Assembly (NCBI GenBank): GCA_015075375.1
Contig: JABTUM010000001.1
Location: 1,545,201 to 1,609,200, forward strand
Length of the DNA stretch: 64,000 bases
Origin: Planctomycetota bacterium
Lineage (GTDB): Bacteria > Planctomycetota > SZUA-567 > H5-PLA8
Reading direction: 5' to 3'
Shown here one piece after another: positions 47,205 to 55,659 of the stretch. The position numbers and the translations under genes were made by a program. Numbering within the stretch: the stretch's first letter is position 1; each line of letters begins with the position of its first letter. The notes beneath the pieces are model-generated. The model searched no databases. It was given only the letters and a program-made list of their open reading frames with translations, and was not told the DNA's origin.

Positions 47205-48407
47205 TTATCGGTCGTAGCGGCCAAAACGCTGTATGGCCGCCATGATCAGCCGCATGCCCGTTAAGCGCGAGCCGTTGTTGATGGAACCGGCCGTCGTGAA
47301 TACGAGCCCGCGTTTAGCACGGGCCTGCTCCATGTCTCTGAGGCATTCCAGGATCATGTCCTCTTCCTGATTACGGCTGAAAGTGAACGGCGCAAGCTGT
47401 CCATGAATTACGGCGCCGGGACAGTAAGCGCGGATTTCGGATACGCTCAAAGTCGGTCCAAAGTTGACGCAATTCAGATTCAGCCCTTGCGGGCCCAACA
47501 AGGGCAATAGGTGGCCCATCGCTGAATCGGAATGCTGGTATCGTCTGTCCTGAGATCCGGGCGCGTAACGATTGAATATCTCCTTGAGGATCGGATAACC
47601 GAAGAACTCGTAAAGCTCGGCGTTCAACAGACAGCAGTTGTCATCGCGAAAGGAAAAGCCGGGCGGCGCTTGCTCAGGCTCAAATCCGGCCTCCTCATCC
47701 AACACGCGGGCGATATCGAGCATGACGCGCAAGATGACATCACGAAAACGCGCGGCCGTTTCGGGGCGGTCAAGGCAAAGGAAAATCAGGTTTTCCACGC
47801 CAAAGACGGACATCGCAAAAGTTACGGGACCGCGCTGGTCGCGGTAGAGCGGCGGCAGTATGCCGCGGGCTTGCAGGCGCACTTTCTCCTCAGCCCAGTT
47901 CGGCGGTAGGATGCATCGGCGGATATCCCGCTCATCCACGCGATCCAGCAGAGCCTCCAACTCTTCCGTATTGCGCGCCGATTGGTTCAGCCAGTACGAC
48001 TGGCCATGCCAGACCTCCCTAGCCTCGAATACATCGTGGAGGCCTTTGACGGCGGGATATTTCTGCTTCGGATCGCGCGGCTGTTCGCGCAGCAAACGCT
48101 TTCCGACAATGCGCTCGGCTTTATCGTTGTATGCACGGCAAACTTCGGTCGACCATTCGGCGTCGTGGAGTAAGCGATGGTAGTCCTCTTCCAACCCCAA
48201 TTCGTCAAAGACGCAATCAAGCCCCATGCGGATGCCCAAGGGAACTTGGGGAATATCGACGCCAAATGGATTTACGTGGGCAAGCACATCGTCGGCCCAA
48301 AACCGCTCCAGATCCAATGGCGCCAAGCCATCGCGGGCATGCGCTTCTGCGACGAGTTGACGGGCCGCGGCCGTATGGCCGGACAGATCTTGAAGTACAG
48401 CAGGCAT
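47205..48407 (-). CDS. UroD-like methyltransferase-family protein 3
   Basis: A 400-residue protein from ATG 48407 (GAGGAA upstream); an ATG 36 nt further upstream is possible. It shows the UroD fold with a variant metal site: HSDSAMGHLLPLLG, giving HxD instead of HxC, and LVFTTAGSINNGSRLTGM where the third Cys would be. The haem-UroD Arg motif is absent. It has VTFAMSVFGVENLIFLCLDR and YAPGSQDRRYQHSD in the expected places. It lies just 3' of the unknown 867-residue protein gene (gap 197 nt) and is probably linked with that module. Substrate unknown. Confidence 0.82.
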   Translation of the reverse strand: MPAVLQDLSGHTAAARQLVAEAHARDGLAPLDLERFWADDVLAHVNPFGVDIPQVPLGIRMGLDCVFDELGLEEDYHRLLHDAEWSTEVCRAYNDKAERIVGKRLLREQPRDPKQKYPAVKGLHDVFEAREVWHGQSYWLNQSARNTEELEALLDRVDERDIRRCILPPNWAEEKVRLQARGILPPLYRDQRGPVTFAMSVFGVENLIFLCLDRPETAARFRDVILRVMLDIARVLDEEAGFEPEQAPPGFSFRDDNCCLLNAELYEFFGYPILKEIFNRYAPGSQDRRYQHSDSAMGHLLPLLGPQGLNLNCVNFGPTLSVSEIRAYCPGAVIHGQLAPFTFSRNQEEDMILECLRDMEQARAKRGLVFTTAGSINNGSRLTGMRLIMAAIQRFGRYDR

Positions 48408-48604
48408 GGTCAGTTCCTCATGGGGATCGTGCTCACTCTCCATGAAATCTACCTTTGTTTCCCCCTCCCAAGCTTGCATGCCTGTGCAAACTTCTTGTCC
48501 AATTCTGCACGCAATGAATGCAATGCCCCATCCTGGAGCCGTAAATATGAAGAGGCCCGGAGACTATGATCCGATTGTTGGCGACTTAGATCGAGGTCTG
48601 CCTA

Positions 48605-51208
48605 TTACCATGCGAAGGTGACCATTCCGGAGACGTTCCGCATTTCCCAGAATCGGCCCAGCGGATGTTCCACCCAAGATCCGTCATAGCTTTCACCTCT
48701 TGTGTAGTAGTAGACGCACGGATTCAGCAGTATGTTTGTATGCTCTTCCAGACCGGAGAGAGGAAAGAAACGCAAGGTTGCATCCTTCAACCCGGTCAGC
48801 ATCCAGCGGTTGCGGTAACGGAAGTGTTTCGGACTGGTAGGACTCAGCCAGAGTAACCCGTCGCATTGCGTGACGAAAACCCGGCAATCGCGGTGAAACC
48901 AGCGTTCGCACCGGAACCAGGCCGTGCCGTTCGCCAACTCCGTCTCGCCGCCCGTCGTCACGGGCATGCCGAGCGGACCGCTCAATCCGATATCTACGCT
49001 CGAGTCGTTCGAATGGCCCGTGAAGACAAAGCCGTTCCGATGACGCGAAACGATCACGTGAGCGGCCCGAGGATCGACTTGCAAGCGCCGAATACGGAAG
49101 GACCAGCCCAAACGTCCCAACGCCAGTCGGAGCAGATGCTCTCCGGGGTAGGCAAGACTGGGATCCCTCGCGCGCAGGCTGCGGCCTTGCAGCGCTTCGG
49201 GCAATGCGGAAGGCGACCCGCGCACCCAAGCGAGTCGACCGCCGCCCCGCTGCCCGCGTACCGTGGCCGCCGCCCGTTCCGCGCCGGCCGCGTCCCGCAT
49301 TCGAGCCAGCACTTCGCAGGAGTCTTCGGCCACCTCGCATGCCGGTCCGGCAGCCAAGACCGGATCATGAATCAGGATGGGCGGCGGTCCCAAGTGGGAC
49401 GTCGATTCCACTCTCTGGACTTCGCTCGCTTTATACGCGTGGTCTATCCCCGAAGGATCTACATGGGGGCTGCGGTTTCGACCGGGCTGGAGATAGACAT
49501 CTTCGTCTTGAACATCCAAGGCTAATTGCCCCGAGATGCCTTCCGCAATCTTCAAACCCGCCGCCTTCTTAAATCGCTCGGAGGCCTGGACCAAGGGGCC
49601 GTAGGCCAGGACATGGCCTCCGGCGTTCATATGATCCAGCAGCGCGCGCTCCCAAAGGCTGTCCGCTTCGGGCACCGGCGATAGGAGCACGCTAGACAGA
49701 TACTTGCGATTGTCGCCGCACATGCCCCGAACGAAGTCCTCGCTATTCAGCACGCCGCCCAAGGGCAGGCCGCGATTCACTGCCTCCTGGATGAATAGAT
49801 CCCCGAAGAAGACCTCTTCGAGCCGGTTTTGTTCGAAGGTGTACCGATGATAGGGCTCGAAGGGGTACACCCATAGCAGGGGCGGCGCGCGATCTGGACG
49901 CCGGACTAGGCCGCGCCGGAGATGAGGTAAAACCTCGACGGGAAATGACTCCGGAATTTCGCCCCAGGCCGTATCCACCGACAGGATCTTCACATCGTTG
50001 ACGGGGCGCGCCTGTCCGTCTGCGTCAACGCGGCACATGGCCATGGACAAGTAAATGTCGTGGGGGCTTCGATCGAAGCGATCCACCCACGGAGAATTGC
50101 ACCACCATGGATCCGATAAATAGAACCGCATTGGAAAGCTTTCGCCGTCGTATCCGGCTACCTGACTAAGCCAACCGGCGAGCGCAATGCCATGATTCCC
50201 AGTCAAAGCCGGCCAGGGTGTATTGGGCTGCGGCGAGGTGTCGCCAGCTGCGGCGTAAATGGCCTGGTAATCGGTGGCATGGTTGACCAGATTCATGCCG
50301 GCGCTGAAGTCGGTACCTCGGTTTTCGACGCGGGCCGAGGGGCATTCGAGGCGAAATTGCTTCCAAAAGCCCGCCACCGCGTCAGCCAGTTCCCTATTAC
50401 CGCGGCTCGTAAATCGGTCGCCGTCGAAAAATTGCCCTTTCGCTCCCCAGGCATAGGGACTTCGGCCGAATCCGAACGAGTTCGAGAACCAAACGTAATC
50501 GAACCCCAAGTCGCAGAGGTAGCATTGCGTCTGGCGCCCCAAGAAGGTACCGAAAGGCAAGCCTTTGGGAATCCCGTCGGGAAAACCAGCGAAGGAGTCT
50601 GGGTCGTGGCCCAAGCGCGCAGTGCAGTCAATCATCCGCATCGCGCCTCCACCTGTGATTAGGATTTCGGGGTGCTTCTCGTAACGGAACGGAGCCACCG
50701 AAAACTCGCTTCCGGGATCGAAAGGAATGCCGACCTCGACGGGAACTTCGACTACGGTGCGAATCGCGCGCTTCATGGCCGCCACCATGCGTTTGACGTC
50801 GGCATACGTGATCTCGGGAGCGTCCTCCCGGTAAAGGTATCCTCTCGTCACGATGGACTCGCGCAGGGGATCTTCCTCGATGCTTACCTTGTAGGGCGTG
50901 TGAGCGTACCCCATCCATTTCGCCCATTCGACTCGGTCGCCCAGACGGCCCCGGTATTCCAGGATGTCCGTTCCATCTCCCAGCCAGAAGAGCACGGAGA
51001 CGCGGCGGGCATGCCTAAGTAGAGGCCACCACTGCCGGCCCAAATCGCACATGATCCGTTCGACACTCGCATCGTCGTTGGGCACGAACGGCTTCGGGCT
51101 GATTTCAAGGGTGACGTTATGAAGCGGTTCGATGTCTTCGCGCGGTCCGCCTGCCGGCAGGGGCGCGACGGCGGCGGTCGGATCGAAAGCGTTGGCTGCA
51201 ACGTTCAT
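48605..51208 (-). CDS. Unknown 867-residue protein, possibly a carbohydrate enzyme
   Basis: Translation starts at ATG 51208, overlapping the isomerase stop as ATGA, so the two are coupled. There is no signal peptide or membrane helix. The middle part is rich in aromatic residues and Asp/Glu (WFSNSFGFGRSPYAWGAKGQ, FPMRFYLSDPWWCNSPWVD), as in TIM-barrel glycosidases or transferases. The C-terminal third resembles a beta-sandwich (FTGHSNDSSVDIGLSGPLG). I do not recognise the family. Its coupling to an arabinose-isomerase-like gene suggests sugar metabolism, possibly cleavage of a methylated or branched sugar feeding the divergent methyltransferase locus. Confidence 0.58.
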   Translation of the reverse strand: MNVAANAFDPTAAVAPLPAGGPREDIEPLHNVTLEISPKPFVPNDDASVERIMCDLGRQWWPLLRHARRVSVLFWLGDGTDILEYRGRLGDRVEWAKWMGYAHTPYKVSIEEDPLRESIVTRGYLYREDAPEITYADVKRMVAAMKRAIRTVVEVPVEVGIPFDPGSEFSVAPFRYEKHPEILITGGGAMRMIDCTARLGHDPDSFAGFPDGIPKGLPFGTFLGRQTQCYLCDLGFDYVWFSNSFGFGRSPYAWGAKGQFFDGDRFTSRGNRELADAVAGFWKQFRLECPSARVENRGTDFSAGMNLVNHATDYQAIYAAAGDTSPQPNTPWPALTGNHGIALAGWLSQVAGYDGESFPMRFYLSDPWWCNSPWVDRFDRSPHDIYLSMAMCRVDADGQARPVNDVKILSVDTAWGEIPESFPVEVLPHLRRGLVRRPDRAPPLLWVYPFEPYHRYTFEQNRLEEVFFGDLFIQEAVNRGLPLGGVLNSEDFVRGMCGDNRKYLSSVLLSPVPEADSLWERALLDHMNAGGHVLAYGPLVQASERFKKAAGLKIAEGISGQLALDVQDEDVYLQPGRNRSPHVDPSGIDHAYKASEVQRVESTSHLGPPPILIHDPVLAAGPACEVAEDSCEVLARMRDAAGAERAAATVRGQRGGGRLAWVRGSPSALPEALQGRSLRARDPSLAYPGEHLLRLALGRLGWSFRIRRLQVDPRAAHVIVSRHRNGFVFTGHSNDSSVDIGLSGPLGMPVTTGGETELANGTAWFRCERWFHRDCRVFVTQCDGLLWLSPTSPKHFRYRNRWMLTGLKDATLRFFPLSGLEEHTNILLNPCVYYYTRGESYDGSWVEHPLGRFWEMRNVSGMVTFAW

Positions 51209-52653
51209 CGGATGACCTCGCAATCCAGATTCAGCCATCGCGCAATGGCGGCGAGCGTTTCGGCCTCGTGTCCAATACCCAGTGCGAAATGATGCGTGGG
51301 GCCTGCGGCCGCCCAGCGCTTCAGAAAGGTTCGAACGTCCGGACGGAACTTCCCGTGTGTGTTGGTGTTTCCGGTGGGCGGGATCGGACCGGGCACGCTT
51401 TCGCCCTCGGCGATCACGAAGCGGAAACGCCCCGCGGGGCCGACGCCGATGGAAAGCATCGTTATGGGTCCGGTCTTGAGGCTAAACTCAACGGACGCAC
51501 CGGACCCCGGCTTACCATGGTACTTCTTTAAGGAACGGAGCGCAGGCTTGCCTTGTGCGATCCCAATATGGTGCGGTCCGTCGTGCCCTACCAGTACGGT
51601 GTCCCGCTCGAAATCCACCGGGTGAAACTCGGCGAAGCTTCCCCCCATGCCCAAGCGGTCCATGAGAAACATCGCAACGCACGTCTTGATGTCGAATTCG
51701 CCGCACATGGGAAAGCCCGCTCCGGTTAGCAGCGAATTGCCGACGATGAGATTGGTCATGAGCGTCCGCATTTCGCTGCCGGGTTCGGCCTCATAGTAGT
51801 AAGCTAGACCGTCCAGGCCTTTTTCGGCGACAAATCGCTCCAAGGCAACGGCGGCGCGCGCCGCAGTCTGAAGATCCTCGTCGGTCAGTCGGGTAGTCAC
51901 GGGATCGGAGACGGGATCGGGTGTCGCGAAGAAGTCCAGAATCTGCCTTTTTTTGTCCGCGAGGCAGGCGGGATCCGGATTCCTGTAATGCCGCAGGATT
52001 TCATCGGGCTCGCACTGAGCCACATGGCAGCCGAAAGCAGCCGTCAGGGCCGCAGGATCGGTATGCATGTCGTACATGGCTTCCAGCACATGCCCTAAAT
52101 GGCCGAGGCGTGCGCGCCGCAGCCCGCCCATCGCCTTACCGATGGCGCACCACCGCTTGAGTTCGCGATCTGCGATCGGATCGTCATCGATAGTTCCCAG
52201 GATGACTTCAGGGACGCGCTTGCCCATGCGTAGTGCAACGCCCGTGAACTCCGGCACCGAGCAGAAGTCGTCGTTACAAAGCTGCGTATAGGTAGTGGCC
52301 TTGTCGTAGCTCATGGCTTTGAGCGGCTGCAGCGCGGCCAGCACGATCGGGACATCGAGGTTGCGCACCAGCGGCGCAAAGGTAGAACTGGTGGCATACG
52401 TCACCATGCCGACGAACAGCAAATCCACATCGGCTGACCGAATCTTCTCCGCTGCGCGCCAACCGCTTACCGATTCGTCCGCTAACCCGAAATCCAAAAC
52501 CTCCACGCCTTCGCGCCGCAGCTTCTCGGCCAAGGCCGCGGACTTTCGTCTCATCGCATCCTGGAGGCCTTCGAACTGCCCCCAGTAGGTGTGGTGTCCA
52601 ACCGAGACAAGCCCGACTCTGGCGCATGCGGCATTCACGCGATTCCCGATCAT
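51205..52653 (-). CDS. L-arabinose/L-fucose isomerase-family protein
   Basis: A 482-residue sugar isomerase; AGAGGA precedes the ATG at 52653. The arabinose isomerase active site is conserved by position: Glu319 in CGEFDIKT, Glu342 in GGSFAEFHPVDFE, His357 in LVGHDGPHH and His454 in GPTHHFALGI, the four expected Mn-site residues. The N-terminal domain (LVSVGHHTYWGQFEGLQDAM) is also of the family. Substrate specificity is unknown; it need not be arabinose. It is divergent from the corrinoid locus and coupled to the 867-residue protein. Confidence 0.78.
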   Translation of the reverse strand: MIGNRVNAACARVGLVSVGHHTYWGQFEGLQDAMRRKSAALAEKLRREGVEVLDFGLADESVSGWRAAEKIRSADVDLLFVGMVTYATSSTFAPLVRNLDVPIVLAALQPLKAMSYDKATTYTQLCNDDFCSVPEFTGVALRMGKRVPEVILGTIDDDPIADRELKRWCAIGKAMGGLRRARLGHLGHVLEAMYDMHTDPAALTAAFGCHVAQCEPDEILRHYRNPDPACLADKKRQILDFFATPDPVSDPVTTRLTDEDLQTAARAAVALERFVAEKGLDGLAYYYEAEPGSEMRTLMTNLIVGNSLLTGAGFPMCGEFDIKTCVAMFLMDRLGMGGSFAEFHPVDFERDTVLVGHDGPHHIGIAQGKPALRSLKKYHGKPGSGASVEFSLKTGPITMLSIGVGPAGRFRFVIAEGESVPGPIPPTGNTNTHGKFRPDVRTFLKRWAAAGPTHHFALGIGHEAETLAAIARWLNLDCEVIR

Positions 52654-52832
52654 GGGGTTTTCCTCTCGAGCCGTTTACAATACATCTGCTCGGTCCTAGG
52701 CGGCTTGCTTCTGAATGTGAATATCCTTGGCGGCATCGGCTCACAAGGGGCGACAATTCCCAAATCCAGCCCTTTAATCGCTTTGCCCCTAAAGGAATGG
52801 GACCAGGTGGCCCGAATGGCGGCCTCAATCCA

Positions 52833-52871
52833 TTGACATAATCCTAATAGAGGATATATGGATATGTAGGT
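52833..52871 (+). promoter_or_regulatory. Promoter and operator of the corrinoid operon
   Basis: TTGACA (52833-52838), 16-nt spacer, TATATG (52855-52860). Between them lies ATCCT-AATAG-AGGAT (52841-52855), a 5-bp inverted repeat reaching the first base of the -10, a good operator position. Directly after is GATATGTAGGT (52861-52871), the 11-mer also present upstream of the nxr run. The first gene starts at 52954. The rest of the 300-bp divergent region shows no gene. Confidence 0.5.
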
Positions 52872-52953
52872 TCTAAATGTGCGTCGGACGGAAATCGTTT
52901 CATTCGTCCTCACGCGACGTCGTTCCACTCAGGAATCGATGGAGGCATGAAAG

Positions 52954-54813
52954 ATGCCTCGATTGTGCATTCGGCCCGAGGAGCGAACGCTTGACGTGTC
53001 TGCTGGTCAGACCATCTTCGAGGCCTGTTGGGGCGCCGGCGTTTACATCCAGTCTTCGTGCGGGGGACTCGGAGCCTGCAACAAGTGCGTGGTTCGAATC
53101 TTAGAGGGGGATGCTCCGCTTTCCGCGCTCGACCGGAAACACCTTTCCTCCGCTGAGCTTGCACAAGGCTACCGGCATTCCTGCGCACTGCGTTTGGATC
53201 GTAATACCGTAGTCGAGATTCCGCAGGCGGCGCGGCGCTACGGGGAGCGCATCCTGACGGATGGCCGCGCTCAGTCTTCATTATCGGGCCAGGCGCTGGT
53301 GCGCCAATACCACTGCAGGCTCGAGCCGCCGTCGAAAGACAACGGTTTGGGCGATTTTGAGAGGCTCAAGCGCGGCTTGAAATCCGCAGGGAGAGGTCTG
53401 CAGGCAGATCTTCCCACGCTGCAGGCGCTTCCGATTACCTTGCGGTCATCTGGTTTCGAGGTAACGGCCACCTGTGCCGGTCCGGACCTGCTGGCGGTGG
53501 AGGCCGGTGACGTCTGTGGCACGGCCTACGGCATGGCCTTCGACATTGGCACGACCACAGTGGTTGGCTACTTGGTGGAACTTTCGCATGGACGGACCCT
53601 CGCCGTGGCCAGCCGCCCGAATTCTCAGGCTGCCCTGGGCCAAGACGTCATCACGCGCGCGCAATACGCCAGCAAAAGCGAGTCGTCCCGAGACGAACTG
53701 CGGTCGCTCATCGTCCAATGCCTTCAGGCCATCGCCCTGGACTGTGCCGCGCAGGCCGGCGTTTCGTTAGCCCGCTGCTTCGATGCGGTCGTAAGCGGGA
53801 ACACGATCATGCTGCACCTGCTGTTGGGTGTGAATCCACATCCCATCACGGTCTTTCCCTTCGCGCCTGCGTGGACCGGCGCACGAGCCTTCAAGGCGGC
53901 CGAACTGGGACTATCCTTTCACCCGCAGGCGCGCCTCTACTTGCTGCCATGCGTGGCCGGTTATGTCGGCGGCGACATAACCGCCGGCCTCCTGGCCACT
54001 GGGCTCTGCGAGCGCGAGGAGTTGACGCTTCTTGTGGATGTCGGGACCAACGGGGAGGTCGTGCTAGGCAATCGGGACGGTTGGCTGGCCTGCGCGGCAC
54101 CTGCGGGCCCGGCGTTCGAAGGCGCTCGGATCTCTTGCGGCATGATGGCGATGAGCGGAGCCATAGACCGCGTGACATGGTCGGTGGGGTCGGCCGATCT
54201 GGAATTCCATGTTCTCGACAACGCGGCTCCGCGCGGAGTTTGCGGAACGGGATTGATTGACTGTGTGGCTGCGTTCCTGGAAACGGGCATGATAGATACG
54301 TCGGGACGAATTGTTCGTTCCGAGGAAGCGCAAGCGCGCCTTGCGGGCCCGCTGGCCCGGCGTATCCAGCACGACCAGCACGGCGGGCGAGTCGTTCTGG
54401 TCGAGGCGGCGAGAACTCACGAAGGCCGGAAAGATCTGTGCCTCACCCAGCGCGACATCCGAGAACTGCAACTGGCCAAGGGCGCGGTTCGCGCGGCCGT
54501 AGACATGGCACTACTAGTACGTGGCGTACAACCTCATGAGGTCCGAAGCGTACTCATCGCGGGCGGATTCGGCAGCTTCATTCGTCCGGTATCGGCACGG
54601 ACCATCGGCCTGTTTCCCGAAGCATTCGATATGAGCAGACTGGAAGCCGTAGGCAATACGGCCGGGCTGGGCGCCAGACTCTGCCTTTCACACCTTGAGG
54701 CGCGCGCTCGCGCAGAATCATGGGCGCGCCGAACCGCTTATGTAGAGCTGTCTGCTCAACCGAACTTCATGGAAGTATTCGCCGACGCCATGGCCTTCCC
54801 CGAGCCCAAGTAG
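52954..54813 (+). CDS. Reductive activator of corrinoid proteins (RACE: 2Fe-2S plus ASKHA ATPase)
   Basis: A 619-residue protein. An N-terminal 2Fe-2S ferredoxin domain has Cys36, Cys42 and Cys45 (SSCGGLGACNKC) and Cys77. A linker leads to the ASKHA ATPase domain (DUF4445): FDIGTTTVVGYLVELS near residue 195, VSGNTIMLHLLLGV, LLPCVAGYVGGDITAGLLA, VDVGTNGEVVLG and IAGGFGSFI. RACE proteins use ATP to return inactive Co(II) corrinoid to Co(I). Family members include RamA-related activators of methylamine and O-demethylase systems. It is first in the plus-strand run and serves the corrinoid protein at 54999. Confidence 0.92.
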   Translation: MPRLCIRPEERTLDVSAGQTIFEACWGAGVYIQSSCGGLGACNKCVVRILEGDAPLSALDRKHLSSAELAQGYRHSCALRLDRNTVVEIPQAARRYGERILTDGRAQSSLSGQALVRQYHCRLEPPSKDNGLGDFERLKRGLKSAGRGLQADLPTLQALPITLRSSGFEVTATCAGPDLLAVEAGDVCGTAYGMAFDIGTTTVVGYLVELSHGRTLAVASRPNSQAALGQDVITRAQYASKSESSRDELRSLIVQCLQAIALDCAAQAGVSLARCFDAVVSGNTIMLHLLLGVNPHPITVFPFAPAWTGARAFKAAELGLSFHPQARLYLLPCVAGYVGGDITAGLLATGLCEREELTLLVDVGTNGEVVLGNRDGWLACAAPAGPAFEGARISCGMMAMSGAIDRVTWSVGSADLEFHVLDNAAPRGVCGTGLIDCVAAFLETGMIDTSGRIVRSEEAQARLAGPLARRIQHDQHGGRVVLVEAARTHEGRKDLCLTQRDIRELQLAKGAVRAAVDMALLVRGVQPHEVRSVLIAGGFGSFIRPVSARTIGLFPEAFDMSRLEAVGNTAGLGARLCLSHLEARARAESWARRTAYVELSAQPNFMEVFADAMAFPEPK

Positions 54814-54998
54814 GATCTGTCGCGCCCACTGACCGGTTCCGCCTCCTGCACGCGCGATTTGAGGTAATCCCGTGGGACTGCACGTAGGGCATGTGCTGCG
54901 TGATCGTAATTTCATACTTAATCATCGAAATATCCTATTGAGTTGGCCGCGTTATAGGGTTGAATACCGTACGCACGGATGGAGGGGGGGAGATCATC

Positions 54999-55640
54999 AT
55001 GACTGAAGCCGGGATCCTAGAAAAGCTTCGTGAAGCGGTGCTCAATGGAAAGCGCAAAGACGCAGCCAACCTGTGCGAGGAGGGCCTGAAAGCAGGCTTG
55101 GCGGGCAAGGATCTACTGACTCAGGGCCTGCTGGCAGGCATGGAAGAGGTGGGCCGAAGGATGCGATGCGAAGAGTACTTCATACCCGAAGTTCTGGTCG
55201 CCGCCCGCGCCATGCAGACGGCGATGGAGGTGCTGCGCGAGGATCTGGCCCGGAACCCGCCTACCCAAGTCGGCCGGGTGATCATCGGAACCGTGTCTGG
55301 CGACCTCCACGATATCGGCAAGAACCTCGTCGCGATCATGCTGACGGGAGCCGGATTCGAGGTGATTGATCTTGGTATTGACGTTTCGCCTTCTCGTTTC
55401 GTCAGTGCTGCGCTGGAGCGCCAAGCAGACGCCGTGGCCATGTCCGCCCTGCTGACCACGACCATGGTGAATATGAAAGAGGTGGTGGCAGAACTTCGAA
55501 AGGCTGGATTCCAAGGCAGGATCATGATCGGCGGCGCACCTGTGACTCAAGAGTTCGCCGAGAAGATCGGCGCGGATCTTTTTGCAGGAGACGCCTCCGA
55601 AGGAGCAGAAAAGCTAAAAGCCTCGTTGCGCGCGGCATAG
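54999..55640 (+). CDS. Methyltransferase corrinoid (B12-binding) protein
   Basis: A 213-residue corrinoid protein; ATG 54999 follows GGGGGAGAT. The N-terminal cap (residues 1-85, LREAVLNGKRKDAANLCEEG, RMRCEEYFIPEVLVAARAM) and the Rossmann domain with GTVSGDLHDIGKN (the DxHxxG cobalt-ligand motif) and IGGAPVTQEFA are complete. It shuttles methyl groups between a substrate methyltransferase and the final acceptor. It is the only corrinoid carrier in the window, so the UroD-like proteins must share it or rely on others elsewhere. Confidence 0.94.
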   Translation: MTEAGILEKLREAVLNGKRKDAANLCEEGLKAGLAGKDLLTQGLLAGMEEVGRRMRCEEYFIPEVLVAARAMQTAMEVLREDLARNPPTQVGRVIIGTVSGDLHDIGKNLVAIMLTGAGFEVIDLGIDVSPSRFVSAALERQADAVAMSALLTTTMVNMKEVVAELRKAGFQGRIMIGGAPVTQEFAEKIGADLFAGDASEGAEKLKASLRAA

Positions 55641-55659
55641 GCGATCACAGGGCAGGTAC

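Noticed and set aside
54814..54998. Possible cobalamin riboswitch before the corrinoid protein gene
   Set aside because: A short GCCCACTG resembles part of the B12 box region, but the conserved core, flanking stems and full box are absent.
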